DNA of 64,000 bases from Selenomonas timonae (GCF_014250475.1 NZ_CP060204.1:1625001-1689000), one strand, 5' to 3'; shown: positions 55,951 through 64,000, numbered from the stretch's first letter. Numbers and translations are program-made. Notes: generated by a model from the letters alone, not told the origin.

Positions 55951-56236
55951 GGGCATCCTCCGCATCCAGATCATCCATCAGTGCGGACAGCGACGGATAA
56001 CGCTTCGGCTCAATTTTACCATCCATGATGTCGCGTGCTTCCTGCATGGCAAGAAGTGTTTCCCTATTATAACGGGGCTGTTTCGGTTGGAAGGGAAAGC
56101 CTCCCTCCATGATGGATGCGTGCAGGAAGATGTTAATGGCGTCGGTCACGGAGATACCGAAACTGGAAAAAACGGTTTCAGCTTGCGCTTTGATTGTCGG
56201 TTCGATGCGCATATTGATTGTTGCGGTCTTGGACAT
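55943..56236 (-). CDS. RelB/DinJ-family antitoxin
   Basis: 97 residues. Ribbon-helix-helix start (SKTATINMRIEPTIKAQAET, then FSSFGISVTDAINIFL) and a toxin-binding C-terminal half (ETLLAMQEARDIMDGK). It represses its own promoter and neutralises the toxin. AAGGAGG lies before the ATG at 56236; the upstream ATG at 56287 lies in the promoter. Confidence 0.92.
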   Translation of the reverse strand: MSKTATINMRIEPTIKAQAETVFSSFGISVTDAINIFLHASIMEGGFPFQPKQPRYNRETLLAMQEARDIMDGKIEPKRYPSLSALMDDLDAEDAHA

Positions 56237-56258
56237 GATGCATAACCTCCTTTTGTTT

Positions 56259-56287
56259 ATTGTAACGCGAAAGTGAAGCAAATGCAA
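56259..56287 (-). promoter_or_regulatory. Promoter of toxin-antitoxin cassette
   Basis: On the minus strand TTGCAT, exactly 17 bases, TACAAT. It is 11 bp from the start of the cos-like block, so the cassette includes its own promoter. Confidence 0.75.
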
Positions 56288-56298
56288 TACTTTTTATT

Positions 56299-56392
56299 CC
56301 CCCTAGGGCGCGGTTAAATCTCTAAAACCGCGCCGTTACTGGACCGGGGAGGGGGCGCACGCACAAAAACGTCAGTTCAAACGGGGTATTAA
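56299..56392. other. Candidate cos/packaging region (prophage B)
   Basis: Same block as 642-735. Here GCGCGGTT (56308-56315) and AACCGCGC (56326-56333) form an 8-bp perfect inverted repeat. Homology with prophage A restarts exactly at CCCCCTAGG. Confidence 0.45.
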
Positions 56393-56409
56393 AGGAAGGG
56401 GGCGAGAAG

Positions 56410-56970
56410 ATGGCGCGTGACGGAACAAATCGCGGAGGACGGCGCATCCGGGCGGGAGACAAACCCGAAGCACTGGCAGACAAGATTGCGGGCGGGCGCA
56501 CCGCGCACATCATGGAGTTTCCAATGACAGAACTGGATGGAACAGACCTTGTGGATGTCGCCGATCTCTACGGCGAGGAAATGCCAACCCCGAGTGAGTT
56601 CCTGTCGGCACGGCAGCGCAACGGCAAGCCGCTCGGTGCAGATGAGATTTTCCGTGAGACATGGCTGTGGCTGAAAGAGCGCGGCTGTGAGCGGCTCGTG
56701 AATCCACGGCTCATTGAAAGCTACGCGCAGGCATTTGCCCGCTTCATCCAGTGCGAGGAGGCAATGAGTCAATACGGGCTCATCGGCAAGCATCCGACCA
56801 CAGGAGGGGCGATTGCAAGCCCCTTTGTCCAGATGGGGCAGGCATTCCAGAAGCAGTCCAATCTGCTCTGGTATGAGATATTCGACATCGTAAAGCAGAA
56901 CTGCACCACCACATTCGTCGGTTCTCCGCAGGAGGATCGGATGGAACGGCTTCTGCGTTCGAGGAAGTAA
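56410..56970 (+). CDS. Terminase small subunit, P27 family (prophage B)
   Basis: 186 residues, differing from the prophage A protein at a handful of sites near the N terminus (KPEALADK, MEFPM, LVDVADL). The last two thirds are identical. Same AAGGAAGGGGG ribosome site and same 13-bp gap to the methyltransferase gene. Confidence 0.9.
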   Translation: MARDGTNRGGRRIRAGDKPEALADKIAGGRTAHIMEFPMTELDGTDLVDVADLYGEEMPTPSEFLSARQRNGKPLGADEIFRETWLWLKERGCERLVNPRLIESYAQAFARFIQCEEAMSQYGLIGKHPTTGGAIASPFVQMGQAFQKQSNLLWYEIFDIVKQNCTTTFVGSPQEDRMERLLRSRK

Positions 56971-56983
56971 GGAGGGAAGTCAT

Positions 56984-58249
56984 TTGAATAAAACAACATC
57001 GGAGATGAAGCTAGTTCCAATCAGCAAGCTCGTCCCGTATGCCAACAATGCACGGACGCACTCGCCCGAACAGATCAACAAGCTGCGCGGAAGTCTACGC
57101 GAGTTCGGATTCGTCAGTCCCGTCATCATCGACAAGGACTATGGCATTCTCGCAGGACACGGACGTGTTGCGGCAGCGCGGGCGGAGGGGATAGAGAGCG
57201 TTCCCTGTGTCTTTGTCGATCATCTGACCGAGGCTCAGAAGAAAGCGTACATCCTCGCAGACAACCGCTTCGCACTTGACGCGGGCTGGGATGAAGATAT
57301 GCTGCGCGTTGAGATGGAAGCCCTGCAGGGGATGGACTACGACATCTCACTCACAGGCTTCGACGAAGCCGAGATTGCCGACCTGCTCTCACTGGATGAC
57401 GGTGATGCGCAGGAAGATGACTTCGACGTGGATGCAGAACTCGCAAAGCCTTGTGTCGCTCGGTCGGGTGATGTGTGGCATCTCGGCAAGCACCGTGTTA
57501 TCTGTGGCGATTCCACACTGCCGGAGACATATGAGCGGCTGCTCGGCAGTGAGAAAGTCAACCTTGTCTGCACGGACCCGCCGTACATGATCCAGCTTGA
57601 AAGCACGTCCGGGAAGATCAAGAACGATGATCTGAATGACAAGGACGCCTACGAGTTCCTCAAATCTGCCTTTATCGCCTTTCACTCGGCGATGGCGACG
57701 GACGCATCCATCTACGTTTTCTACGCAACAGCAAAAGCCCGCATCTTTCATGACGCTTATGAGGATGCGGGCTTTAAAGTTGGTGCGGGACTCGTTTGGA
57801 AGAAAGACCGCCTTGTCCTCACACGGACGGACTGGAAATACATCCACGAGCCAATCATCTGGGGATGGAGGAAGGACGGACGGCATAGGTGGTACGGCGA
57901 TCAGAAGCAGACCACTGTCTTTGCATTCGATCGCATCAAGGACTCGAAGAAGGACGGATGCGGACATCCGTCCTCGAAGCCCGTTCCGCTCATCGCGTAT
58001 CTCGTCAAGCAGTGTACACAGACGAATGGTATCGTTCTCGACGGATTCCTTGGTTCGGCATCGACACTGATTGCCTGTGAGCAGTTGAACCGTATCTGCT
58101 ACGGCGTGGAACTTGAGCCGAAATTCGTGGATGTCGCTGTCGAGCGATACATTCAGAGCAAAGGCGGGAATGCCGAAGATGTGTTTTTGGAACGTGACGG
58201 TGAGCGCATTCCGTATGCGGATGTGTTAAAAGCGAAGGAGGAATCGTGA
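56984..58249 (+). CDS. ParB-like / DNA methyltransferase fusion (prophage B)
   Basis: 421 residues, same domains as the prophage A enzyme: ParB-like part about 8-100, DPPY near residue 200, LDGFLGSAST near 355. A local difference follows the catalytic motif (DPPYMIQLES against DPPYFVALES in A), beside the target-base pocket; the two could differ slightly in site preference. TTG start with the same GGAGGG spacing; stop overlaps the amidase ATG. Confidence 0.9.
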   Translation: MNKTTSEMKLVPISKLVPYANNARTHSPEQINKLRGSLREFGFVSPVIIDKDYGILAGHGRVAAARAEGIESVPCVFVDHLTEAQKKAYILADNRFALDAGWDEDMLRVEMEALQGMDYDISLTGFDEAEIADLLSLDDGDAQEDDFDVDAELAKPCVARSGDVWHLGKHRVICGDSTLPETYERLLGSEKVNLVCTDPPYMIQLESTSGKIKNDDLNDKDAYEFLKSAFIAFHSAMATDASIYVFYATAKARIFHDAYEDAGFKVGAGLVWKKDRLVLTRTDWKYIHEPIIWGWRKDGRHRWYGDQKQTTVFAFDRIKDSKKDGCGHPSSKPVPLIAYLVKQCTQTNGIVLDGFLGSASTLIACEQLNRICYGVELEPKFVDVAVERYIQSKGGNAEDVFLERDGERIPYADVLKAKEES

Positions 58250-58788
58250 TGCGTGTGTTTTTGAATCCGGGTCATGCACCGAACGGGAATCCAGATCCCG
58301 GTGCGTTTGGGTATGGGCTGCGAGAGTGTGATGTGGCAAAGAACGTCGCTGACCTTGTTGCGGGCTATCTGAGTGCCGCAGGTGTCGAGGTGGTCGGCAA
58401 CTTGCAGTCCGATAGTCTGCATGAGGTCGTATCGGCCTCCAACCGTGTGGATGCCGATGTGTTTGTCTCCATTCACTGCAACGCCTGTAACGGCACGGCA
58501 AACGGAACGGAGGTCTGGCACTACTACGGAAGCGGAGAGGGAGAGAAACTGGCACAGTGCATCCAGAATCAGATTGTGGATGCACTCGGAACCGTGGATC
58601 GCGGCGTGAAGGGGGCAAAGCCCGGTGTCAACGGTCTGTACGTTCTGAGCAACACCGATGCGGTCGCTGTGCTCGTGGAACTTGCGTTTATCGACCATGC
58701 GGGTGACGCAGAGCTTCTGCGTTCGCAGCAGGATGAATTTGCCCGCGCCATTGCGCGTGGGGTAACGGACTATGAAGGAGAGTGTTGA
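58249..58788 (+). CDS. N-acetylmuramoyl-L-alanine amidase endolysin (prophage B)
   Basis: 179 residues with the same ligands as in prophage A: His in NPGHAP, Glu in LRECDVA, His in SIHCNA, Glu in VELAFIDH. More diverged than the terminase genes in the middle (GEGEKLAQCIQNQIVDALG). Same unusual place before the large terminase. Confidence 0.9.
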   Translation: MRVFLNPGHAPNGNPDPGAFGYGLRECDVAKNVADLVAGYLSAAGVEVVGNLQSDSLHEVVSASNRVDADVFVSIHCNACNGTANGTEVWHYYGSGEGEKLAQCIQNQIVDALGTVDRGVKGAKPGVNGLYVLSNTDAVAVLVELAFIDHAGDAELLRSQQDEFARAIARGVTDYEGEC

Positions 58789-58790
58789 AG

Positions 58791-59072
58791 ATGAAACTGG
58801 AACACATTCAAAACGAACTGAAGAATCATGTGGGAGATTTCGTGCGGACGGAGGCGAAGGAAGCGACCGTCCTATGGCTGCATGAGAAGGGGCTTCCTGC
58901 GGCGCGTGAAGTGTCGGCGGCGTATACGGCGGCACTGAAAGAGAGTGCCGAGAAGGAGTCAGGATGGTGCAGATTCCGTGACCGCATCTTCCTGCCGCTT
59001 GTCATTGACGGGGCGATCTGGATGACGGGCAAGATGCTCGAGCGGATGACTGCTCCTCATTCTGTGAAATGA
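58791..59072 (+). CDS. Conserved small phage protein after endolysin (prophage B)
   Basis: 93 residues, nearly identical to the 3134-3415 product (KETGW becomes KESGW; PHSAK becomes PHSVK). Unknown function. Strong conservation beside a less conserved amidase suggests selection on its own role or a recent exchange between prophages. Confidence 0.7.
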   Translation: MKLEHIQNELKNHVGDFVRTEAKEATVLWLHEKGLPAAREVSAAYTAALKESAEKESGWCRFRDRIFLPLVIDGAIWMTGKMLERMTAPHSVK

Positions 59073-59189
59073 TAATACTCTGTGGTTTATCTCACTGAGG
59101 CTATGGTGTATACAACACAATCCGCTTGCTAATTCTTCCCATACGAGTGATGAATGTAATGACCAAAGTTCATAAAGGAGGTTTTCAAA

Positions 59190-60023
59190 ATGAAGGTCAA
59201 TTACAACATCCAGAAGGAAGAGCGCAAGGCGATGGTCGGGATCGTCGGCAAGGTGCTTGAGACGAAGCCCACATACTGCGGCGCACCGAGCTTTTCCTAC
59301 AAGGTCGGTGCGTTCGAAATCACGAAGGACGGCATCCTTTGCTTCGATGATGCCGCAGACGAAGCGACTGTTACGCGTGTGCGCACGGCACTACGCGAGG
59401 CAGGTTTCACGTCCGAGGATGGGGAGAACGAGGCTTTCTGCGGGGACACAGGGGCGAATGAGCCGAGCCGACCGGAAGCGGCGGTGGAAGAGCCTAGCGA
59501 AGTTGATCCGGCAGAGGATAAGCTGACACCAACAGAAACGCCGGCAGAAGTTACTGCGATGGAGGAAGCTGTCGTTGCAGCAACCGATGAGGACAACCTT
59601 TCCATCAGTCTCCCACGCAGCCTTTTCACCGAGACGGCACTGAAGAATCTGGACGCACTCCTTCGGAGCAAGGGGCGGCTGATTCGCCACGCCTTTGACA
59701 TCAAAGAGGCAACCTACACACTCATCGATGACCGCATCACCTTTGCATGGCTACACGGCACAATCACCGACGAGACGGCAAAGGCATACGCCGAGTTTAT
59801 CAGTAAGCTCTGCGAGATGGCACGGACGCAGAAGCGCGTCACGGCAAAGGAGAAGATCGTGGACAACGAGAAATACGCATTCCGCTGTTTCCTCCTGCGC
59901 CTCGGCATGATCGGCAGCGCCTACAAGGAGAGCCGCAAGATCCTCCTGCAGAACCTCATCGGCAGCAGCGCGTTCAAGAGCGGACATCGGAAGGAGGCTG
60001 AAGATCATGCGGTTTCCGAGTAG
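59190..60023 (+). CDS. 'Virulence'-annotated phage/ICE protein (prophage B)
   Basis: 277 residues. Conserved N and C blocks as in prophage A; the acidic linker (about 85-135) is nine residues longer and differs in sequence (EEPSEVDPAEDKLTPTE). Linker drift with conserved ends suggests two folded domains on a flexible tether. A TTGCTA element lies in the leader (59131 region). AAAGGAGG precedes the ATG. Confidence 0.8.
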   Translation: MKVNYNIQKEERKAMVGIVGKVLETKPTYCGAPSFSYKVGAFEITKDGILCFDDAADEATVTRVRTALREAGFTSEDGENEAFCGDTGANEPSRPEAAVEEPSEVDPAEDKLTPTETPAEVTAMEEAVVAATDEDNLSISLPRSLFTETALKNLDALLRSKGRLIRHAFDIKEATYTLIDDRITFAWLHGTITDETAKAYAEFISKLCEMARTQKRVTAKEKIVDNEKYAFRCFLLRLGMIGSAYKESRKILLQNLIGSSAFKSGHRKEAEDHAVSE

Positions 60024-60243
60024 AGAGCAGATTGCCGCACTTCGAGAGCGGTACCCGCACGGGACGAGAGTGGAACTCCTCTCGATGGACGATCCGCAAG
60101 CCCCGCCGACGGGGACGAGGGGCGAGGTCATGGGCGTCGATGACGCGGGACAGCTTCTCGTTCGGTGGGAGACAGGATCGTCACTGAGCCTGATCCCCGG
60201 TGTGGACTCTTTCCACATCGTGCAGAAAGGCGACAGATCATGA
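60007..60243 (+). CDS. DUF4314 protein (prophage B)
   Basis: 78 residues; MRFPSREQIAALRERYPHG, MDDPQAPP, GTRGEVMGVDDAGQLLVRW. Unknown function. Overlaps both neighbours as in prophage A. Confidence 0.85.
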   Translation: MRFPSREQIAALRERYPHGTRVELLSMDDPQAPPTGTRGEVMGVDDAGQLLVRWETGSSLSLIPGVDSFHIVQKGDRS

Positions 60244-60416
60244 ACGAGAAGGTTGTTTCCCAGATCATGGACATCCGCAACTCCGGGCGGGTGAATATGT
60301 TCGACGTCCCCAGAGTTCAGCGGATGGCGTTCGAGATGGGGTTCTACGAACTGGTCTGCTTCATCGAGGAAGACCGTGCGACGTATGTACGATTTATCCT
60401 CACGGGTGAAAAATAG
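60240..60416 (+). CDS. DUF5049 protein (prophage B)
   Basis: 58 residues; differs from the prophage A protein only at residues 6-8 (VVSQ against VFAQ). The gene from 60280 on is base-for-base the same as in A, which suggests a recent gene-conversion tract. Confidence 0.85.
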   Translation: MNEKVVSQIMDIRNSGRVNMFDVPRVQRMAFEMGFYELVCFIEEDRATYVRFILTGEK

Positions 60417-60437
60417 CTTACGATTCTAGGGATTTAG

Positions 60438-60462
60438 CACAGCCTTTCGGGGCTGTGTTTCT
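60438..60462 (+). terminator. Terminator closing cassette 1 (prophage B)
   Basis: CACAGCC/GGCTGTG, followed by TTTCTC, as at 4756. Confidence 0.7.
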
Positions 60463-60497
60463 CTCGAAAAATAAGTGTAGTTTATTCAAAATACGAC

Positions 60498-60526
60498 TTG
60501 CTATATTCTGCGTTTAGATGCATATA
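60498..60526 (+). promoter_or_regulatory. Repeated promoter-like element (cassette 2, prophage B)
   Basis: TTGCTA, 17 bases, CATATA, 51 bp before the ATG at 60577. Confidence 0.55.
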
Positions 60527-60576
60527 TGTACATGACCAAAGGGAACAACCTACACACAGAAAGCGAGGAACACAAA

Positions 60577-60855
60577 ATGAGAAACGCAGAAGCAAGATGG
60601 CCGAAGACCACCACGATGGAGCACCTCGATGAGATGCGGTTCGGAACGAGCGGCGCGATCCTTCGCTACGGCGAGCAGATCCTTGTCGTCGGGATGGAAT
60701 GCTGGGGCTTCCACGCAGCCGTCTACGAGATGGTCGAAACGCCAGAGGAGACAGGCTTCGCGGACATTGAATGCCGCTTGAACCTTGTCGAAGCCGCCAC
60801 CGAGCTTTTCGAGGACGGCGGTCACGCGATGGCTTGGTGCATGAAGCGCATCTAA
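60577..60855 (+). CDS. Conserved small phage protein, accessory cassette 2 (prophage B)
   Basis: 92 residues, differing from the 4895-5173 product at only two or three positions (MRNAEA at the start, TGFADIE). Unknown function. Same promoter-gene-hairpin arrangement. Confidence 0.7.
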   Translation: MRNAEARWPKTTTMEHLDEMRFGTSGAILRYGEQILVVGMECWGFHAAVYEMVETPEETGFADIECRLNLVEAATELFEDGGHAMAWCMKRI

Positions 60856-60874
60856 GCCACGCCGAACAACAAAA

Positions 60875-60935
60875 CAGCCCTTCGGGGCTGCTTCTCGTTT
60901 CTGTGTTTTTGAGTCGCTGACGGCGGCTCTTTTTT
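60875..60935 (+). terminator. Double hairpin closing cassette 2 (prophage B)
   Basis: CAGCCC/GGGCTG at 60875-60890, then GAGTCG/CGGCTC (one G-T) followed by T6. The second hairpin differs in sequence from prophage A but keeps structure. Confidence 0.65.
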
Positions 60936-60950
60936 GATGGGGGTGATTGC

Positions 60951-63059
60951 TTGCGGAAACTGACGGACTACAAGCCGACAAAGTTCATGGCAGAGGAATC
61001 GCACTATGACAAAGCCGCTGCGGACTATGCTGTGGGCTTTATCGAGTGCCTGTGCCATACGAAGGGGACGTGGGCAGGAAAGCCCTTCGAACTCATCGAC
61101 TGGCAGGAGCGCATTATCCGAGACATTTTCGGAATTTTGAAGCCGAGCGGGTATCGCCAGTTCAACACGGCGTATGTTGAGATTCCCAAGAAACAGGGAA
61201 AACAGTTGGCACTCAATACGAAAATCCCGACACCGAACGGATTCACTACAATGGGTGATATTCGTGTGGGAGATACCGTTTTTGACGAAAACGGACAGCC
61301 CTGCCGAGTTGTCGCCAAGAGCGATGTGGATGATACGGAGCAAGCCTATCGATTGACCTTCCGCGACGGATCGTCCATCGTGGCAGGGGAGCGGCATCTC
61401 TGGAATGTGGATTACATCATCGGTGAGCCGCGCTCCGTACTTTGGACAACGGGCGAAATCTACCGTCGGACGATGGAATATCGCGAGCGATATAGGGGGA
61501 ATGCAAAAGATGTGCATCGCTCTGTTATCCGTATCCCTGCGGCAAAGACGCTGCAGATCGAGAAAAGAAACCTGCCCGTCACTCGCTCCTGTTTTCATTA
61601 TCTGGCAGACATTGTGCCGCTCTCAGAGAGAGTCCCCATGCAGTGCATTCAAGTGGACAGCAGAAGCCATTGTTATCTGGTAGGGGAATCCTTCGTTCCA
61701 ACGCACAACAGCGAACTTGCCGCCGCCGTTGCACTTCTTCTTTGCTGCGGCGATGGGGAGGAGCGTGCCGAGGTGTATGGCTGTGCTGCTGATCGTCAGC
61801 AAGCAAGCATCGTATTCGAGGTCGCAGCAGATATGGTGCGGATGTGTCCCGCACTCGGCAAGCGGGTGAAGATCCTCGCCTCCCAGAAGCGGATGGTGTA
61901 TCTGCCGACGAACAGCTTCTATCAGGTGCTTTCGGCAGAGGCGTACTCGAAACACGGCTTCAATATACACGGGGTTGTGTTTGACGAGCTGCATACACAG
62001 CCGAACCGCAAGCTCTTTGACGTTATGACGAAAGGCTCCGGCGATGCGCGTATGCAGCCGCTCTACTTCCTCATCACTACGGCGGGGACGGATACGCAGT
62101 CCATCTGCTACGAGACACACCAGAAAGCAAAGGATATTCTCGAAGGGCGAAAGATTGATCCGACCTTCTATCCCGTGATCTACGGAGCGAAGGAGGATGA
62201 GGATTGGACAGACCCGGAGGTCTGGAAACGATCGAATCCGTCGCTCGGGATTACAGTCGGCATCGACAAGGTACAGGCAGCCTGTGACTCTGCACGGCAG
62301 AATCCCGCCGAGGAGAACAGCTTCCGTCAGCTGCGTTTGAATCAGTGGGTGAAGCAGTCTGTACGGTGGATGCCGATGGATAAGTGGGATGCGTGCGCCA
62401 CACCTGTGGATGCCGAGTCCTTGGAGGGGCGCGTCTGCTACGGCGGTCTTGACCTTTCCTCCACGATGGATATTACGGCATTTGTTCTTGTATTCCCTCC
62501 GACGGAGGAAAATGAGCCGTTTGCCGTGCTTCCGTATTTCTGGATTCCCGAGGAGAACATTGACCTGCGTGTGCGGCGTGATCATGTGCCGTATGACGTG
62601 TGGGAGAGGCAAGGTTTCCTGCAAACGACAGAGGGAAATGTGGTTCACTACGGATTCATCGAGATGTTCATCGAGAAACTGGGTGAGAAGTACAATATCC
62701 GCGAGATTGCCTTCGACCGATGGGGCGCGGTGCAGATGGTGCAGAACCTTGAGGGCATGGGATTCACCGTTGTTCCATTCGGGCAGGGCTTCAAGGATAT
62801 GAGCCCGCCGACCAAGGAACTGATGAAGCTGACCTTGGAAAAGACAATAGCGCACGGCGGGCATCCCGTCATGCGCTGGATGGCAGACAACATCTTCATT
62901 CGCACCGACCCTGCGGGGAACATCAAGGCAGATAAGGAGAAATCTATGGAGAAGATCGACGGTGTGATCGCACTTATCATGGCACTGGATCGTGCGATCC
63001 GTTGCGGGAATGATACGTCGGAATCGGTGTATGAGAGCCGTGGTGTGTGGGTGTTTTAG
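60951..63059 (+). CDS. Terminase large subunit with class 3 mini-intein (prophage B)
   Basis: 702-residue precursor; excision of the 169-residue mini-intein (85-253) leaves a 533-residue terminase, the same length as in prophage A. Same split P-loop (PKKQGK and SELAAAV), Walker B region VVFDELHTQPN and nuclease domain. The flanking extein is nearly identical to A. TTG start after GGGGGTG. Function depends on splicing because the intein sits inside the ATP-binding loop. Confidence 0.92.
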   Translation: MRKLTDYKPTKFMAEESHYDKAAADYAVGFIECLCHTKGTWAGKPFELIDWQERIIRDIFGILKPSGYRQFNTAYVEIPKKQGKQLALNTKIPTPNGFTTMGDIRVGDTVFDENGQPCRVVAKSDVDDTEQAYRLTFRDGSSIVAGERHLWNVDYIIGEPRSVLWTTGEIYRRTMEYRERYRGNAKDVHRSVIRIPAAKTLQIEKRNLPVTRSCFHYLADIVPLSERVPMQCIQVDSRSHCYLVGESFVPTHNSELAAAVALLLCCGDGEERAEVYGCAADRQQASIVFEVAADMVRMCPALGKRVKILASQKRMVYLPTNSFYQVLSAEAYSKHGFNIHGVVFDELHTQPNRKLFDVMTKGSGDARMQPLYFLITTAGTDTQSICYETHQKAKDILEGRKIDPTFYPVIYGAKEDEDWTDPEVWKRSNPSLGITVGIDKVQAACDSARQNPAEENSFRQLRLNQWVKQSVRWMPMDKWDACATPVDAESLEGRVCYGGLDLSSTMDITAFVLVFPPTEENEPFAVLPYFWIPEENIDLRVRRDHVPYDVWERQGFLQTTEGNVVHYGFIEMFIEKLGEKYNIREIAFDRWGAVQMVQNLEGMGFTVVPFGQGFKDMSPPTKELMKLTLEKTIAHGGHPVMRWMADNIFIRTDPAGNIKADKEKSMEKIDGVIALIMALDRAIRCGNDTSESVYESRGVWVF
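61203..61709 (+). other. Class 3 mini-intein coding segment
   Basis: 169 residues without endonuclease. Gln at position 1, H65 and W67 in GERHLW, C148 in MQCIQVDS, T167 in VPTHN, then Ser +1: the WCT triplet is complete, so splicing is expected. It lacks exactly the 171 codons that encode the LAGLIDADG domain in prophage A (between NLPV and TRSCFHYL). Confidence 0.88.
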
Positions 63060-63095
63060 GGCGATCGTATACACTCTTTATCTTCACATATGGCC

Positions 63096-63124
63096 TTGCT
63101 ATTTTGCCGATAGTACGGGAATAT
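63096..63124 (+). promoter_or_regulatory. Repeated promoter-like element (cassette 3, prophage B)
   Basis: TTGCTA, 17 bases, GAATAT, 51 bp before the ATG at 63175. Confidence 0.6.
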
Positions 63125-63174
63125 ACACATACCGAAAGGGAAAACCGAAGAACCAAGAAACGGAGGAAAAGAAA

Positions 63175-63501
63175 ATGACGAAGAAGGAAATTGCCGAGAT
63201 CATCGAGAGCAAGGCCGCCGCATACGGATTCGCGATGCAGGAAAACACGATGGGCTGGGCGAACGAAAGCGACCGCGACACCTGCATCCGCATCGAGATT
63301 CGCAAAGAAACGGATTACGAGAAGACGGATTGGGAAGCCCGCAAGGTTTTCCGAGACATCAAAGCCAATGCCAGCATTTGCCAGATGGGTGGAAATCCCA
63401 CGCCGGAGGAGCTTTTGAAAGCCGCCGACGAGATTGCGCGGGGCGCGAAATTCACAGCCGACATCAACAGCATGGGGCTTTCCTGCATCGAAAACTTCTA
63501 A
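63175..63501 (+). CDS. Conserved small phage protein, accessory cassette 3 (prophage B)
   Basis: 108 residues, homologous to 7994-8320 with scattered changes in the first half (KKEIAEIIESKAAAYGFAM). Unknown function. More changes than in the cassette 2 protein, with the C-terminal half (PEELLKAADEIARGAKF) unchanged. Confidence 0.7.
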   Translation: MTKKEIAEIIESKAAAYGFAMQENTMGWANESDRDTCIRIEIRKETDYEKTDWEARKVFRDIKANASICQMGGNPTPEELLKAADEIARGAKFTADINSMGLSCIENF

Positions 63502-63513
63502 ACCGAAATGAGG

Positions 63514-63541
63514 GAGTGCCGCTCGGAAGGGCGGTGCTCTT
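63514..63541 (+). terminator. Hairpin closing cassette 3 (prophage B)
   Basis: GAGTGCCGC pairs with GCGGTGCTC with one G-T pair. Confidence 0.55.
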
Positions 63542-63600
63542 ACTCTCATCATCTTCTGTGGCGAGATTTTTTACATGCCGTTTTGGAAATGGAGGATTCC

Positions 63601-64000
63601 ATGAACCTATTTAGCAAACTCTTCCGTTCGCGGGACAAGCCTACGAATCATCTTGGCGGCTTGTCCTTTTTGTTTGGGCAGACGGCGGCGGGCAAGGCAG
63701 TCAACGAACGGACGGCAATGCAGACGACGGCAGTATACGCCTGTGTCCGCATCCTCGCTGAATCCATCGCAGGACTGCCGCTTCACGTATATAAATACAA
63801 AGGGCAGGGCAAAGAGCGCGTGCCGGAACATCCGCTGTACTTCCTGCTCCACGATGCGCCTAATCCCGAGATGACGAGTTTCGTATTCCGCGAGACACTT
63901 ATGGCACATCTCCTTCTGTGGGGAAATGCCTATGCCCAGATACTTCGGGATGGCAGGGGGCGTGTCCTTGGACTCTATCCGATGCTCCCGGACAAGATGG
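63601..64000 (+). CDS. Portal protein, HK97 family, N-terminal part (prophage B)
   Basis: First 133 residues; the gene continues past the window. VNERTAMQTTAVYACVRI and LLLWGNAYAQI match the prophage A portal, with minor changes (NLFSKLF, HVYKYKG, YPMLPDK). GGAGG precedes the ATG. Confidence 0.92.
   Translation, partial: MNLFSKLFRSRDKPTNHLGGLSFLFGQTAAGKAVNERTAMQTTAVYACVRILAESIAGLPLHVYKYKGQGKERVPEHPLYFLLHDAPNPEMTSFVFRETLMAHLLLWGNAYAQILRDGRGRVLGLYPMLPDKM

Noticed and set aside
61623-63074. 483-residue minus-strand frame opposite the large terminase
   Set aside because: Antisense to conserved terminase; His/Arg-rich shadow present in both prophages.
1-64000. tRNA, rRNA or tmRNA genes
   Set aside because: No cloverleaf-like or rRNA-like sequence was recognised by reading; a covariance-model scan would be decisive.

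Overview
The window holds two related HK97-type siphoviral prophages separated by about 17.5 kb of chromosomal or island DNA. Prophage A (1 to about 23.9 kb) lacks its left end. Prophage B (about 41.6 kb to the window end) lacks its right end. Gene content is Firmicutes-like: P27-type small terminase, ParB-methyltransferase fusion, DUF2800/DUF2815/family A polymerase replication block, paired large serine recombinases, strong AGGAGG ribosome sites. Together with moderate-to-high GC and host genes carrying Gram-negative-style signal peptides and a lipoprotein, this suggests a Negativicutes bacterium such as a Selenomonas relative. That taxonomic guess is an inference without a marker gene.

Prophage A runs in one direction: end of a DUF1492-like regulator, late control region, HNH nuclease, cos-like region, small terminase, methyltransferase, amidase endolysin, three small accessory cassettes, large terminase with an intein, portal, ClpP-like protease, capsid, connectors, tail tube, frameshifted tail chaperone, tape measure, tail tip genes, holin, and two serine recombinases, the second truncated.

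The middle region (24 to 41.5 kb) carries a PDDEXK_2/Rpn-type nuclease gene, two small-membrane-protein plus secreted-protein gene pairs, a decayed IS200-like element, an intact IS3-family element, a cupin gene, a comM gene broken in its AAA+ domain, an MntA/HepT-type toxin-antitoxin pair, and a MerR-controlled operon of exported hydrolases and redox enzymes. One operon gene, a bicupin, is interrupted by an amber codon.

Prophage B begins with an XRE-type regulator, a sigma-like protein and the replication module (DUF2800, DUF2815, DNA polymerase, primase-helicase, VRR-NUC, SNF2 helicase). An AbiE toxin-antitoxin pair and a peptide deformylase gene sit in it on the opposite strand. Its late region then repeats prophage A almost gene for gene up to the portal, with two main differences. 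B has a RelE/DinJ-type toxin-antitoxin pair inserted exactly at the HNH/cos-like junction. B's terminase intein has lost its homing endonuclease (169 versus 340 residues).

The most notable observations are the class 3 (WCT-type) intein in the terminase P-loop present as matched full-length and mini forms, the promoter-gene-terminator cassettes built on a repeated TTGCTA-N17 motif, the TGTCACTA repeats of the late control region, the CCCAAAC frameshift site, and the MerR operator with a 19-bp spacer.
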